The notes: generated by a model from the letters alone, not told the origin. Numbered from the stretch's first letter, positions 47,751-57,669 are shown. The stretch: 64,000 nt of DNA from Pseudomonas sp. SST3 (GCF_003325755.1 NZ_QORI02000012.1:115109-179108), one strand, 5' to 3'. Numbers and translations are program-made.

Positions 47751-49001
47751 ATGAACACGATTCATCGTCTGGTTACCGCAGTTTCCCTTGTCTCCCTCGT
47801 TCCGTTCGCTCACGCCGGTGAGGTCGAAGTCCTGCATTGGTGGACGTCGGGCGGCGAAAAGCGTGCGGCCGATACGCTGCAGCGGCTCGTCGAAGAGCAG
47901 GGGCACACCTGGAAAGATTTCGCCGTAGCTGGCGGCGGTGGCGAGGCCGCGATGACGGTTCTGAAAACGCGCGCCGTGTCTGGCAACGCGCCTGCCGCGG
48001 CCCAAATCAAGGGGCCGGATATTCAGGAATGGGGCGAGCTGGGCCTGCTGACCGATCTCAATGACGTAGCCGAAGAAGCCAAGTGGGACGAGCTGTTGCC
48101 CAAACAGGTATCCGCCGCGATGAAGTACGACGGCGATTACGTCGCCGTGCCGGTCAATGTGCACCGGGTCAACTGGTTGTGGATCAACCCGGACGTCTTC
48201 GAGAAAGCCGGTGCGAAGCCGCCGCAAAGCCTCGACGAATTCTTCGCCGCCGCGGATAAGCTTAAGGCCGCTGGCTTCATGCCCCTGGCCCACGGCGGTC
48301 AGCCTTGGCAGGACGGCACCGTGTTCGAGGATTTGGCGTTAGCCATCCTCGGGCCGGAGGATTTTCGCAAGGCATTCGTCGACCTCGATCGTGATGTGCT
48401 GACCGGCGAAAAGATGGTCGAGGCGTTCGCTGCTCTGAAAAAGTTGCGTGGGTATGTCGACAACAACGCTGCGGGCCGCGACTGGAACAGCGCGACCGCT
48501 ATGGTGATGAACGGCAAGGCCGGTATGCAGATCATGGGTGACTGGGCCAAGAGCGAATGGAGCGCGGCCAACAAGATTGCGGGTGACGACTACCAATGCC
48601 TTCCTTTTCCCGGAACCCAGGGCAGCTTTGCTTACAACATCGACTCGTTGGCCATGTTCAAACTCAGCAAGGACGAGGATCGCCAGGCTCAGAAGGATCT
48701 GGCGCGAACCGTGCTGGAGCCTGAATTTCAACAGTTCTTCAACCAGAATAAGGGCTCGATTCCGGTGCGGCTCGATCAGGATATGACGGAATTTGACGTC
48801 TGCGCCCAGCAATCGATGGAAGACTTCAAGTCCGCGGCGCAAGGCCCGGGACTGGTGCCAAGCCTGGCCCATGGCATGGCTGCATCGAGCTACGTTCAGG
48901 GCGCTGTTTTCGACGTGGTCACCAATTTCTTCAACGACCCTTCTGCCGATCCGAAAAAGGCGGCGCAGCAATTGGCTGCGGCGATCCAGGCGGTTCAGTA
49001 G
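47751..49001 (+). CDS. gtsA: Glucose ABC transporter substrate-binding protein
   Basis: A 416-residue periplasmic sugar-binding protein (family 1 solute-binding). The signal peptide is cut after AHA (residue 22). The mature part begins [16 protein letters not shown], typical of glucose/mannose binders, with [17 protein letters not shown] and [16 protein letters not shown] ligand-site segments. It corresponds to gtsA/gltB of P. putida and P. aeruginosa. A terminator after it probably keeps its level above that of the permeases. Confidence 0.95.
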   Translation: MNTIHRLVTAVSLVSLVPFAHAGEVEVLHWWTSGGEKRAADTLQRLVEEQGHTWKDFAVAGGGGEAAMTVLKTRAVSGNAPAAAQIKGPDIQEWGELGLLTDLNDVAEEAKWDELLPKQVSAAMKYDGDYVAVPVNVHRVNWLWINPDVFEKAGAKPPQSLDEFFAAADKLKAAGFMPLAHGGQPWQDGTVFEDLALAILGPEDFRKAFVDLDRDVLTGEKMVEAFAALKKLRGYVDNNAAGRDWNSATAMVMNGKAGMQIMGDWAKSEWSAANKIAGDDYQCLPFPGTQGSFAYNIDSLAMFKLSKDEDRQAQKDLARTVLEPEFQQFFNQNKGSIPVRLDQDMTEFDVCAQQSMEDFKSAAQGPGLVPSLAHGMAASSYVQGAVFDVVTNFFNDPSADPKKAAQQLAAAIQAVQ

Positions 49002-49008
49002 CGCATTT

Positions 49009-49036
49009 GGGCCGCTGTCCTCGGCGGCCCTTTTTT
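49009..49036 (+). terminator. Terminator/attenuator between gtsA and gtsB
   Basis: GGGCCGC (49009-49015) pairs with GCGGCCC (49024-49030) and is followed by six T. It sits eight bases after the gtsA stop and would leave only part of the transcripts to extend into the permease genes. Confidence 0.75.
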
Positions 49037-49045
49037 ATCTCGAAC

Positions 49046-49093
49046 AGCCGATGCCGATACATCGGCTCCAGCGGCCAGTCCACGAACTGGCCG
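49046..49093 (+). other. Two further perfect hairpins in the gtsA-gtsB gap
   Basis: AGCCGAT/ATCGGCT (49046-49052, 49061-49067) and CGGCCAGT/ACTGGCCG (49072-49079, 49086-49093) follow the terminator. They may stabilise the 3' end of the gtsA messenger or modulate read-through. Confidence 0.5.
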
Positions 49094-49165
49094 TGACGGG
49101 CGAGTCGCGCCTGCTAATAACGACTGGAGCTGCGTTATGGGTCTTGTATGTCCACGGAGCCAAGC

Positions 49166-50074
49166 ATGAGCTCAACGGCCGTCTTCACTAAAACGTCACC
49201 GCTGGATGCGTTGCAGAACTGGCTGCCCAAGCTGGTGCTGGCGCCGAGCATGCTGATCGTCCTGGTCGGTTTCTACGGTTACATCTTCTGGACGTTCCTG
49301 CTTTCTTTTACCAACTCGCGCTTCATGCCCAGCTACAAATGGGTCGGGCTGCTGCAATACGAGCGCCTCTGGAACAACGATCGCTGGTGGGTCGCGAGCA
49401 AGAATCTGCTGGTGTTCGGCAGCTTGTTTATCGCCATCAGTCTTGCCATTGGCGTACTGCTGGCGGTGCTGCTGGATCAGCGTATCCGCCGCGAAGGCTT
49501 CATCCGCACCGTTTATCTGTACCCCATGGCGCTGTCGATGATTGTCACCGGTACGGCCTGGAAGTGGCTGCTGAATCCGGGCCTCGGTATCGACAAAATG
49601 CTCCGTGACTGGGGCTGGGAAGGGTTTCGCTTCGACTGGTTGGTTGATCCTGATCGCGTCGTTTATTGCTTGGTGATCGCCGCGGTATGGCAGGCCTCGG
49701 GATTCGTCATGGCGTTATTTCTGGCGGGATTGCGTGGTGTCGATCAGTCCATCGTGCGGGCTGCGCAGATCGACGGTGCAAGCCTGCCGAGCATCTACCT
49801 GCGGATCATCCTGCCGAGTCTACGCCCCGTGTTTTTCAGCGCGTTGATGATCCTCGCGCACATTGCGATCAAGGCCTTCGACCTGGTGGCTGCGATGACC
49901 GCCGGTGGGCCGGGGTACGCCTCGGATCTGCCAGCCATGTTCATGTACGCCCACACCTTTACCCGTGGCCAGATGGGGCTCGGCGCCGCCAGTGCGATTC
50001 TCATGCTCGGCGCGGTGATGGCGATCGTCGTGCCCTATCTCTACTCGGAATTGAGGAACAAGCGCCATGACTAG
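49166..50074 (+). CDS. gtsB: Glucose ABC transporter permease
   Basis: A 302-residue inner-membrane permease with six hydrophobic segments and the EAA-loop region RAAQIDGASLPSIYLRIILPSLRP near residues 195-218 that contacts the ATPase. It corresponds to gtsB/gltF (302 residues in P. aeruginosa). The ATG at 49166 has GGAG six bases upstream; one six codons earlier has none. It overlaps gtsC by eight bases. Confidence 0.94.
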   Translation: MSSTAVFTKTSPLDALQNWLPKLVLAPSMLIVLVGFYGYIFWTFLLSFTNSRFMPSYKWVGLLQYERLWNNDRWWVASKNLLVFGSLFIAISLAIGVLLAVLLDQRIRREGFIRTVYLYPMALSMIVTGTAWKWLLNPGLGIDKMLRDWGWEGFRFDWLVDPDRVVYCLVIAAVWQASGFVMALFLAGLRGVDQSIVRAAQIDGASLPSIYLRIILPSLRPVFFSALMILAHIAIKAFDLVAAMTAGGPGYASDLPAMFMYAHTFTRGQMGLGAASAILMLGAVMAIVVPYLYSELRNKRHD

Positions 50075-50912
50075 CCTTGTAGGACGCAAGCGCCTGACGT
50101 TCAGCCGGATTGCGATCTACGCGACGCTGCTGGCCGCGGTCGCGATGTATCTGGTACCGCTGGTGGTCATGCTGCTGACCAGCTTCAAGACGCCCGAAGA
50201 CATCCGTACCGGCAACCTGCTGTCCTGGCCGGATGTGATGACGGTGATTGGCTGGATCAAGGCTTGGGACGCGGTGGGTGGTTACTTCTGGAACTCGGTA
50301 AAGATCACTGTGCCGGCTGTCATCATTTCCACGCTACTCGGTGCGCTAAACGGCTATGTATTGGCCATGTGGCGCTTTCCGGGTTCGCAGCTGTTCTTCG
50401 GGCTGCTGCTATTCGGCTGCTTCCTGCCGTTCCAGGTCATTCTGCTACCGGCATCCTTTACCCTTGGCCAGCTCGGCCTGGCCAACACTACGCCGGGGCT
50501 GGTGCTGGTACATCTGGTCTACGGCCTGGCCTTCACCACGCTGTTCTTTCGCAACTTCTACGTCAGCGTGCCGGACGCCTTGATTCGCGCCGCGCGGCTC
50601 GATGGGGCAGGGTTCTTCACGATCTTCGCGAAGATTCTGCTGCCCATGTCGATCCCGACCATCATGGTCTGCCTGATCTGGCAGTTCACTCAGATATGGA
50701 ATGACTTTCTGTTCGGCGTGGTGTTCGCCAGCGGCGATACCCAGCCAATCACCGTGGCGCTGAACAACCTGGTCAACACCAGCACGGGCGCCAAGGAATA
50801 CAACGTCGACATGGCTGCGGCGATGATCGCCGGGCTGCCAACGCTGGTGGTGTACATCCTCGCCGGTAAATATTTCCTGCGCGGGCTCACAGCCGGCGCG
50901 GTCAAGGGTTAG
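50067..50912 (+). CDS. gtsC: Glucose ABC transporter permease
   Basis: A 281-residue permease, partner of GtsB. Six hydrophobic segments are present, with the EAA-type loop RAARLDGAGFFTIFAKILLPMSIP near 173-196. The N-terminal cytoplasmic stretch is short. It corresponds to gtsC/gltG. Its start lies inside the end of gtsB, so the two permeases are probably made in equal amounts. gtsD begins nine bases after its stop. Confidence 0.94.
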   Translation: MTSLVGRKRLTFSRIAIYATLLAAVAMYLVPLVVMLLTSFKTPEDIRTGNLLSWPDVMTVIGWIKAWDAVGGYFWNSVKITVPAVIISTLLGALNGYVLAMWRFPGSQLFFGLLLFGCFLPFQVILLPASFTLGQLGLANTTPGLVLVHLVYGLAFTTLFFRNFYVSVPDALIRAARLDGAGFFTIFAKILLPMSIPTIMVCLIWQFTQIWNDFLFGVVFASGDTQPITVALNNLVNTSTGAKEYNVDMAAAMIAGLPTLVVYILAGKYFLRGLTAGAVKG

Positions 50913-50921
50913 GAGAAGACT

Positions 50922-52079
50922 GTGGCTGCACTTGAACTCTGTAACGTTCGCAAGAGCTACCCGGGCAGCGCCCATGACACCCTGAAGGACATCGATCTGA
51001 AGATCGACGATGGGGAGTTCCTGATTCTCGTCGGGCCATCTGGATGCGGAAAATCAACGCTGATGAATTGCATCGCCGGGCTCGAGGAAATCACCGGCGG
51101 GGAGATTCGTGTCGATGGCGCTGATATCAGTGCCGCCAGTCCAAAGGATCGGGACATCGCCATGGTGTTTCAGTCCTACGCGCTGTACCCGACCATGACT
51201 GTGCAGGAAAACATCGCCTTTGGGCTGAAGATGCGCAAGGTGGCCGCCGCCAAGATCGAGGAAGAGGTGTCCCGAGTCGCCCAGTTGCTGCAGATCGAGC
51301 ATCTGCTGGGGCGTAAGCCTTCGCAGCTATCGGGTGGCCAGCAGCAACGAGTCGCCATGGGGCGAGCGCTGGCGCGGCGGCCGAAGATTTATCTATTCGA
51401 CGAGCCGTTGTCGAATCTCGACGCCAAGTTGCGGGTGGAGATGCGCACCGAAATCAAACTGATGCATCAACGGCTGAAAACTACGACGGTCTACGTTACT
51501 CACGATCAGATCGAGGCGATGACCCTGGGCGACAAGGTTGCGGTAATGAAGGACGGCATCGTCCAGCAATTCGGCACCCCGAAAGACATCTACAACAGTC
51601 CGGCCAACCTCTTCGTGGCGAGCTTTATCGGTTCGCCACCGATGAATTTCATACCGCTGCGCCTGACCAAACAGGTTGGCGGTTGGCATGCCTTGCTCGA
51701 TAGCGGTCAAGACCGCTGCGAGCTGCCGCTTAATCTCGCGCACGGCGAGTCGCTGGAGGGGCGTGAGGTGATGCTAGGCATTCGTCCCGAGCAGATCGGC
51801 ATCGGTACCGATGGCGATTTGCCGTCGCTGCGGGCCGAGGTGCAGGTCACCGAGCCGACCGGGCCAGATACCATGATTTTCGTCAGCCTCAACCAGACCA
51901 AGGTGTGCTGTCGCCTAGCGCCGGACGCCGCACCCAATCCCGGCCAGACGCTGACGCTGCAGTTCGAGCCGGACAAGGTCCTGCTGTTCGACGCTCAGAC
52001 CGGCGAGCGGCTGGGTGTCCGGCCTGGTAATGGTTCGGCGGGGCGTAACGGCACTGTGACGCGGCTGGTTGCCCGTTGA
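50922..52079 (+). CDS. gtsD: Sugar ABC transporter ATP-binding protein
   Basis: A 385-residue MalK/UgpC-type ATPase. Walker A is GPSGCGKSTLMNCIAG near residues 36-51, followed by Q-loop VFQSYALYPTM, signature LSGGQQQRVAMGRALARRP, Walker B IYLFDEPLSNLDAKLR and switch VTHDQIEAMTL. A regulatory OB-fold domain follows from about residue 240. It starts with GTG after AGGAG. The MalK-type tail is known to serve several sugars, and may be shared with other transporters. Confidence 0.95.
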   Translation: MAALELCNVRKSYPGSAHDTLKDIDLKIDDGEFLILVGPSGCGKSTLMNCIAGLEEITGGEIRVDGADISAASPKDRDIAMVFQSYALYPTMTVQENIAFGLKMRKVAAAKIEEEVSRVAQLLQIEHLLGRKPSQLSGGQQQRVAMGRALARRPKIYLFDEPLSNLDAKLRVEMRTEIKLMHQRLKTTTVYVTHDQIEAMTLGDKVAVMKDGIVQQFGTPKDIYNSPANLFVASFIGSPPMNFIPLRLTKQVGGWHALLDSGQDRCELPLNLAHGESLEGREVMLGIRPEQIGIGTDGDLPSLRAEVQVTEPTGPDTMIFVSLNQTKVCCRLAPDAAPNPGQTLTLQFEPDKVLLFDAQTGERLGVRPGNGSAGRNGTVTRLVAR

Positions 52080-52268
52080 CTGCTGGGTGGGAAAAAGGCC
52101 CGGTGGCGGGGTGTCTGCGTACCGGCGTCGAGCTTGTTTGAGTGTTATTGATGGTCTGGTTACAGCGGTTGCGGCGAACGCCGCTGGCCGCGACAAGACG
52201 AACCGCAGCACGCATGGCGCTGCGTGCGGGTCGTAAAGGAGAGCCTATCGGCTCGATCCAACGGCAGT

Positions 52269-52279
52269 AACAACAATAA
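52269..52279 (+). promoter_or_regulatory. A-rich Crc/Hfq-like motif before the porin gene
   Basis: AACAACAATAA (52269-52279) fits AAnAAnAA and lies about 19 bases upstream of the porin ATG, just before its ribosome site. The leader also has two hairpins, GCGGCG-AA-CGCCGC and GCACGCA/TGCGTGC, between about 52170 and 52230. Confidence 0.5.
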
Positions 52280-52297
52280 GAGCTAATTGGAGCGGAT

Positions 52298-53521
52298 ATG
52301 AAAAAAACCACACGCCTGGGCCTCGCGGTATCGCTGGCGAGTCTTGCCATGCCATTCACCGTTCAGGCATTGGATTTCAATGGTTACGTGCGCAGCGGCG
52401 TAGGCGAGTCGAGCGGAAGCGCTTCGCAAGCCTGTTTCCAGCTGCCGGGCGCGCCTTCCAAGTTTCGTCTCGGCAATGAGTGCGAGCAGTACGCGGAGCT
52501 GGGCTTGCGCCACGACTTGTTTACGCTGAGTGATGGTTCGGTTGTGAGCCTTGAGGGAATGGCGGCGCTTTACAACGAGTACGATCACACGCCGAAATTC
52601 ACCGGTGACCACGGTTGGGCGCGCATGGTCCAGGCCTATGCCGAGTGGAGCAAGGTCCCGGCGCTTAACGGTGGTTCGTTGTGGGCAGGGCGGCGCTTCT
52701 ACAAGCGGAACGATATCCATATCTCCGACTTCTACTACTGGAACCAGAGCGCCACCGGGGCCGGCATCGAGGACATGGAAATCGGTGGGCTGAAATACAG
52801 CTATGCATTCTCACGCAAGGACAACGTTTTCCAGGAAAACTACATCAATCGCCACGACTTCAACGTCGGGGGCTTTGATAGCAACCCCGGCGGCGAACTG
52901 GAATTCGGGGTTAGCTATATCGACGAGCCGGATCGCGACAACGCTAACAGTGGCTGGGCTGTTACAGCCCAGCACAAGCAGATCGGCTTCCTTGGCGGCA
53001 GCAATACCTTCGCTGTCCAGTATGGTGAGGGGCCGGGTACCGGCCTCGGCTATACCGGCGACGTGACCTTGGGCAGCAGCGATACGAGCTGGCGAGTTGT
53101 CGAGTACTTCGATTGGCAGGTCACGCCACGTTTCGGTGGCCAGATCCAGGCGGTGTATCAGAAAGACAAGCGCCAGGATGGCGGAGATCAGGATTGGATC
53201 TCGGTAGGGGTGCGTCCAGTCTATGCGCTGACCGAGCAGTTCAAGCTGGTCGCTGAGGTCGGACATGACCAGATCGATGCACCGGAAGGCACCCGCAAAT
53301 TAACCAAGTTCACCGTGGCGCCGACCTGGTCGCCGGCAGGTCCCGAGTTCTGGTCGCGTCCGGAGGTGCGCCTGTACTACACCTACGCTCAGTGGAACGA
53401 CGCGGCTCAGGATGCGGCAAACCTGATGGCAGCCGGCAGTGCGCTGTCCGATACCGGTGCTTTCGGTGGCGACCAGCATGGCTCGAACTTCGGCGTGCAG
53501 GTGGAATATTGGTGGGACTGA
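52298..53521 (+). CDS. lamB: LamB-family (maltoporin-type) sugar porin
   Basis: A 407-residue outer-membrane porin with a signal peptide cut after VQA (residue 24). The mature sequence follows LamB rather than the OprB family: DFNGYVRSGVG, then CFQLPGAPSKFRLGNECEQYAEL, SLWAGRRFYKRNDIHISDFYYW, WISVGVRPVYALT, WSRPEVRLYYTYAQW and a C-terminal GVQVEYWW. It lies where other pseudomonads have oprB, at the end of the glucose transporter genes, and probably admits glucose and oligosaccharides. Confidence 0.85.
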   Translation: MKKTTRLGLAVSLASLAMPFTVQALDFNGYVRSGVGESSGSASQACFQLPGAPSKFRLGNECEQYAELGLRHDLFTLSDGSVVSLEGMAALYNEYDHTPKFTGDHGWARMVQAYAEWSKVPALNGGSLWAGRRFYKRNDIHISDFYYWNQSATGAGIEDMEIGGLKYSYAFSRKDNVFQENYINRHDFNVGGFDSNPGGELEFGVSYIDEPDRDNANSGWAVTAQHKQIGFLGGSNTFAVQYGEGPGTGLGYTGDVTLGSSDTSWRVVEYFDWQVTPRFGGQIQAVYQKDKRQDGGDQDWISVGVRPVYALTEQFKLVAEVGHDQIDAPEGTRKLTKFTVAPTWSPAGPEFWSRPEVRLYYTYAQWNDAAQDAANLMAAGSALSDTGAFGGDQHGSNFGVQVEYWWD

Positions 53522-53616
53522 TCGAGCCAATAGCCTAATTGCGCTAGAACCTCCGGGCGAAGAGGACCTCTACTTAGCCAGGGCGGTAGGGTCCTCAAGC
53601 TGAACCGGAGGTGGTT

Positions 53617-53808
53617 TTGGGCGACAAGGCAAAGAACCCGTGCATCAGCATCTGCAAGCTCAAGGACGACGTCTGTATCGGCTGCGGGCGTAGCCGGGAT
53701 GAAATGAAGAGCTGGAAGGGCATGAAGAACAAGGAGCGCAAGGCGGTCAACGAACAGGCCGCCTTGCGACTCAAGGCTTTGGGCAAGGCAAGGAAGAAAA
53801 AGAAGTGA
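53617..53808 (+). CDS. DUF1289 family small cysteine-rich protein
   Basis: A 63-residue basic protein with the DUF1289 core NPCISICKLKDDVCIGCGRSRDEM, whose four cysteines could bind a metal, followed by W-K tail and lysine-rich end (KARKKKK). TTG at 53617 is placed five bases after GGAGG; a GTG two codons earlier overlaps the ribosome site. The function is unknown. It ends exactly where the convergent hexR gene ends. Confidence 0.85.
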   Translation: MGDKAKNPCISICKLKDDVCIGCGRSRDEMKSWKGMKNKERKAVNEQAALRLKALGKARKKKK

Positions 53809-54672
53809 TTAACTCTCTTCGTTCGGATAGCGGGTGGCCATCAGACTCTCCTTGATTTTGCGTAGATGCGGCTGGAAGTCGACACCGCGGCGCAGAGTGA
53901 CGCCAGCGGCCAGCGCATCGAGCACTGTCAGCTGAATGATCCGCGAAGTCATCGGCATATAGATATCGGTGTCTTCGGGCAGGGGTATGTCCAGACTCAG
54001 CGTGCAGACCCTGGCCAGCGGAGAATCCGCGGCGGTCAGCCCCAACACCGAAGCCCCGTTGTCGCGTGCCATTGCCGCCGCCTCGACCAGTTCGCGGGTG
54101 CGCCCAGTGTAAGAGATGATCACGAACAGATCGCCGGTGTGGGCGACCGATGCGAGCATTCGCTGCATGAGCACGTCGCTGTGGGCGGTGACCGGCAGGT
54201 TGAAACGAAAAAATTTGTGTTGGGCATCCAGCGCGACCGACGCAGAAGCGCCAAGGCCGAAAAAATGAATCTGCCGTGCCTGAATCATCAGATCCACCGC
54301 ATGACTGATCACTTGTGGATCGATGGCCTGACAGGCGCTATCGAGCGAGGCAATGGCGCTGCCGAAGATTTTGCGCGTATAGGCCTCGGGGCCGTCATCA
54401 GCTTCGACGGCGCGACTGACATAGGCCGCGCCACTGGCCAGACTCTGAGCCAGCTGTATTTTGAGAACGGGATAACCGGCCGCACCGAATGAGCGGCAGA
54501 AGCGGTTGACGGTCGGTTCGCTGACTTTGGCGGCCTGCGCCAACGCAGCGATGCTGTAGCGCGTCGCCTGCTGCGGATCGCTCAGTATCGCCTCCGCGAC
54601 TTTCTTTTCCGCTTTATTCAGCTCGTCGAGCCGATTTTTTATCTGTTCCAAGAGATTTTTCATGCGATCCAT
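53809..54672 (-). CDS. hexR: HexR, RpiR-family repressor of central sugar metabolism
   Basis: A 287-residue regulator with an N-terminal RpiR helix-turn-helix ([38 protein letters not shown] in consecutive blocks) and a C-terminal SIS sugar-phosphate domain ([45 protein letters not shown]). HexR is released from DNA by 2-keto-3-deoxy-6-phosphogluconate. It is divergent from zwf with its operator between. The start at 54672 or 54663 is possible; the former has an AAGAAGAGA ribosome-like stretch. Confidence 0.95.
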   Translation of the reverse strand: MDRMKNLLEQIKNRLDELNKAEKKVAEAILSDPQQATRYSIAALAQAAKVSEPTVNRFCRSFGAAGYPVLKIQLAQSLASGAAYVSRAVEADDGPEAYTRKIFGSAIASLDSACQAIDPQVISHAVDLMIQARQIHFFGLGASASVALDAQHKFFRFNLPVTAHSDVLMQRMLASVAHTGDLFVIISYTGRTRELVEAAAMARDNGASVLGLTAADSPLARVCTLSLDIPLPEDTDIYMPMTSRIIQLTVLDALAAGVTLRRGVDFQPHLRKIKESLMATRYPNEES

Positions 54673-54744
54673 GTCTCTTCTTTGCAAGGGCCTGCGTCTG
54701 CGGCGGTCGTTGACCGTCGGTTCGAGACGCAAAAAATCAGGATA

Positions 54745-54763
54745 TGTTGTTTTAATAACAACA
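54745..54763. promoter_or_regulatory. HexR operator between hexR and zwf
   Basis: TGTTGT-N7-ACAACA (54745-54763) is a perfect 6-bp dyad that contains the HexR consensus TTGT-N7-ACAA. It lies about 65 bases upstream of zwf and 75 upstream of hexR, able to control both genes. Confidence 0.8.
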
Positions 54764-54825
54764 TTATGTGCTTAAACTGCACAAACAAATCTGTCATGCA
54801 GCTTAATTTGGTTAGTAATTAAAAT

Positions 54826-56295
54826 ATGCCTGCTATCACCGTTGACGCGACTACCTTTGCTTTGTTCGGCGCCTTGGGCGATCTGGCGCTGCGCAAGCTA
54901 TTCCCCGCACTTTACCAGCTGGATCGAGCGGGACTCCTCAATAGCGACACGCGCATATTGGCGCTTTCCCGCGATAAAGGAGAGCCTTCTGCTCACCTGG
55001 ACCGGATCGACCAGGCGTTGCGCCGGTATATCCCCGCCGCTCAGTTGGATGAAGCGGCGCTTGCGCGGTTTCAGGCGCGGCTGGAATACCTGACCATGGA
55101 CTTCCGCAACGCACAAGATTACGCGGCTCTGGCAGAGACGGTGTCGTCTGGGATGCCGCTGATTGCTTATTTCGCCACGCCTGCCTCTGTTTACGGATCG
55201 ATCTGTGAGCACCTTGCGGCGGTGGAGCTGGCCGAGCAGACACGCGTCGTGTTGGAAAAGCCGATTGGCCACGATCTGGAGTCTTCACGGCTCGTCAATG
55301 ACGCGGTCGCTCAGTATTTTCCTGAGACGCGGATTTACCGGATAGATCACTATCTCGGCAAGGAGACGGTACAGAACCTCATCGCGCTGCGCTTCGCCAA
55401 CAGTCTGTTCGAGACACAGTGGAATCAGCACCACATTTCGCATGTTGAGATAACCGTTGCCGAGACCGTCGGCATCGAAGGGCGCTGGGGGTATTTCGAT
55501 CAGGCGGGTCAGCTGCGCGACATGATCCAGAATCATCTGTTGCAGCTGTTGTGCCTGATCGCGATGGACCCACCGAGCGACCTCACCGCCGATAGCATTC
55601 GCGACGAGAAAGTCAAAGTGCTCAAGGCGCTGGCGCCGATCACGCCAGAGCGTCTCGGTCAGCAGGTGGTACGCGGCCAATACGTGGCCGGGTCGGTCGG
55701 TGGCAAGGCTGTTCCCGGGTATCTGGAGGAAGAGAACTCCAATGCCGAAAGCAGCACCGAGACGTTCGTCGCGCTGCGTGCCGACATCTGCAACTGGCGC
55801 TGGTCAGGTGTGCCGTTCTATTTGCGGACCGGCAAGCGCATGGCCGAGAAGGTCTCGCAGATCGTCATCCATTTCAAAGAGCCGCCGTTTTATATTTTCG
55901 CGCCTGAGCAGCGTTCGCTGATCAGTAACCGATTGATCATTCGCCTGCAGCCGGACGAGGGGATCTCATTGCAGGTGATGACCAAGGAACAGGGGCTCGA
56001 CAAGGGCATGCACCTTCGCAGTGGGCCGTTGCAGCTGAACTTTTCCGAAACCTACAAAAGCTCGCGTATCCCTGATGCCTATGAACGTCTGTTGCTCGAG
56101 GTGATGCAGGGCAATCAGAACCTGTTCGTACGCAAGGATGAAATCGAATACGCCTGGAAATGGTGTGATCAGCTTATCGATGGCTGGTCACGCCTCGGTG
56201 ATGCGCCGAAGCCCTATCCCGCCGGATCCTGGGGGCCGGTCGCGTCTATTGCCTTGATTACACGTGATGGGAGGTCCTGGTATGGCGATCTCTGA
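54826..56295 (+). CDS. zwf: Glucose-6-phosphate 1-dehydrogenase
   Basis: A 489-residue enzyme that oxidises glucose-6-phosphate to the lactone. The coenzyme loop [19 protein letters not shown] is at residues 13-31, the active-site [14 protein letters not shown] at about 172-185, and [24 protein letters not shown] near 222. No clear Shine-Dalgarno precedes the ATG, where the DNA is AT-rich. Its end overlaps pgl by 14 bases. The gene is under HexR control by position. Confidence 0.97.
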   Translation: MPAITVDATTFALFGALGDLALRKLFPALYQLDRAGLLNSDTRILALSRDKGEPSAHLDRIDQALRRYIPAAQLDEAALARFQARLEYLTMDFRNAQDYAALAETVSSGMPLIAYFATPASVYGSICEHLAAVELAEQTRVVLEKPIGHDLESSRLVNDAVAQYFPETRIYRIDHYLGKETVQNLIALRFANSLFETQWNQHHISHVEITVAETVGIEGRWGYFDQAGQLRDMIQNHLLQLLCLIAMDPPSDLTADSIRDEKVKVLKALAPITPERLGQQVVRGQYVAGSVGGKAVPGYLEEENSNAESSTETFVALRADICNWRWSGVPFYLRTGKRMAEKVSQIVIHFKEPPFYIFAPEQRSLISNRLIIRLQPDEGISLQVMTKEQGLDKGMHLRSGPLQLNFSETYKSSRIPDAYERLLLEVMQGNQNLFVRKDEIEYAWKWCDQLIDGWSRLGDAPKPYPAGSWGPVASIALITRDGRSWYGDL

Positions 56296-56995
56296 ACTTG
56301 AATTACCGTCAGACGTGGTCGCGCACAGCCTGCCGGGGCCGGATCAGTTGGCCGGGGCGCTGGCTGATCGCGTCGCCGAGGCGCTGAACTATGCGATCGC
56401 CACCCATGGCCGAGCGAGTTTGGTGGTATCTGGCGGGCGCAGCCCGATTGCCTTTCTGGAGGCGTTATCAACGCGCCAACTGGACTGGGCGAGAGTGCAG
56501 GTGAGCCTTGCTGATGAGCGCTGGGTAGATGTGAATGACCCCGACAGCAATGAAGGCCTGGTGCGCCGGCATTTGTTACAGAACGCTGCGGTCGATGCGC
56601 AGCTGCTCGGCCTTTACCAGTCCGCCAAAACTCTGGCGCAGGCAGCCGAGTTGGCAAGCCAGCGGCTGGGAGGCCTCACTCAGCCGATCGACGTGTTGGT
56701 ACTTGGCATGGGCAACGACGGGCACACGGCTTCGCTGTTCCCGAACAGTCCGCTGCTGGCACATGGGCTCGCCAATGATGGGACTGCTCGTTGCCTTCCA
56801 ATGCTGGCGCCCACGCCTCCCGAACAGCGCATCAGCTTGACCTATCCATTGCTGGCGTCCGCCCGGGTCCAGTGCCTGGCGATTCAGGGCTCGGCCAAGC
56901 TGGAAACGCTGCGTCAGGCAATGCAGCTCGACCCGTTGCAGATGCCCATTCGCGCATTCTTACATTCCCCGTTAGAGATCTATTGGTGCCCGTGA
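56282..56995 (+). CDS. pgl: 6-phosphogluconolactonase
   Basis: A 237-residue DevB/SOL-type lactonase that opens 6-phosphogluconolactone. Conserved blocks are [16 protein letters not shown] near 50, [21 protein letters not shown] near 80 and [20 protein letters not shown] near 140 with the catalytic GHTASLFP. The ATG at 56282 has GGGAGG eight bases upstream and is inside the zwf end. eda follows 17 bases after its stop. Confidence 0.95.
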   Translation: MAISELELPSDVVAHSLPGPDQLAGALADRVAEALNYAIATHGRASLVVSGGRSPIAFLEALSTRQLDWARVQVSLADERWVDVNDPDSNEGLVRRHLLQNAAVDAQLLGLYQSAKTLAQAAELASQRLGGLTQPIDVLVLGMGNDGHTASLFPNSPLLAHGLANDGTARCLPMLAPTPPEQRISLTYPLLASARVQCLAIQGSAKLETLRQAMQLDPLQMPIRAFLHSPLEIYWCP

Positions 56996-57012
56996 GGCCC
57001 GAGGACTTTTCC

Positions 57013-57669
57013 ATGACCATGGACCAGAAAAACGCACTGATCGAAAAGATCTGTACCGAAGCTCGTATCCTTCCCGTCATCACCATAGGCAGCGAGGATC
57101 AGATCCTGCCGTTAGCTGATGCGCTTGCCGCTGGTGGGCTGACGGCCCTGGAAATCACGTTGCGCTCAGCACACGGTCTCACCGCGATCCGTCGCTTGCG
57201 CAAAGAGCGGCCTGAGCTCTGTGTCGGCGCCGGTACGGTGCTCGACAAGCGCATGATGGACGAGGTCGAAGCGGCGGGCGCGCAGTTCATTGTCTCGCCG
57301 GGCTGCACGGACGAGCTGTTGCGAGCCGGCGTGAACAGTTCGGTGCCGTTGTTGGCCGGCATCAGTAACGCATCCGACATCATGCGCGGCTACGCACTCG
57401 GCTACCGGCGCTTCAAGCTGTTTCCTGCCGAGGTGTGTGGGGGTGTTGCGGCTATCAAGGCCCTCGGCGGCCCGTTTGCCGATGTGCGTTTCTGCCCGAC
57501 CGGTGGGGTCAACGCCGGCAATGCGGCGCAGTATTTGGCGCTCCCTAACGTGATGTGTGTTGGCGGCACCTGGATGATCGACGGCGCGGCACTCAAGAAC
57601 GGCGACTGGGCCAGCATTCAGCAAGCCACGGCTGATGCGTTGGCGGCGCTGGACCAGCGTCGAGCATAA
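57013..57669 (+). CDS. eda: KDPG aldolase (2-keto-3-deoxy-6-phosphogluconate aldolase)
   Basis: A 218-residue class I aldolase that yields pyruvate and glyceraldehyde-3-phosphate. Catalytic E47 is in LEITLR, and the Schiff-base K135 is in RRFKLFPAE. The phosphate site is CPTGGVN and GGTWM. GAGG lies eight bases upstream. It completes the zwf-pgl-eda operon. Its product also induces the pathway by releasing HexR. Confidence 0.97.
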   Translation: MTMDQKNALIEKICTEARILPVITIGSEDQILPLADALAAGGLTALEITLRSAHGLTAIRRLRKERPELCVGAGTVLDKRMMDEVEAAGAQFIVSPGCTDELLRAGVNSSVPLLAGISNASDIMRGYALGYRRFKLFPAEVCGGVAAIKALGGPFADVRFCPTGGVNAGNAAQYLALPNVMCVGGTWMIDGAALKNGDWASIQQATADALAALDQRRA

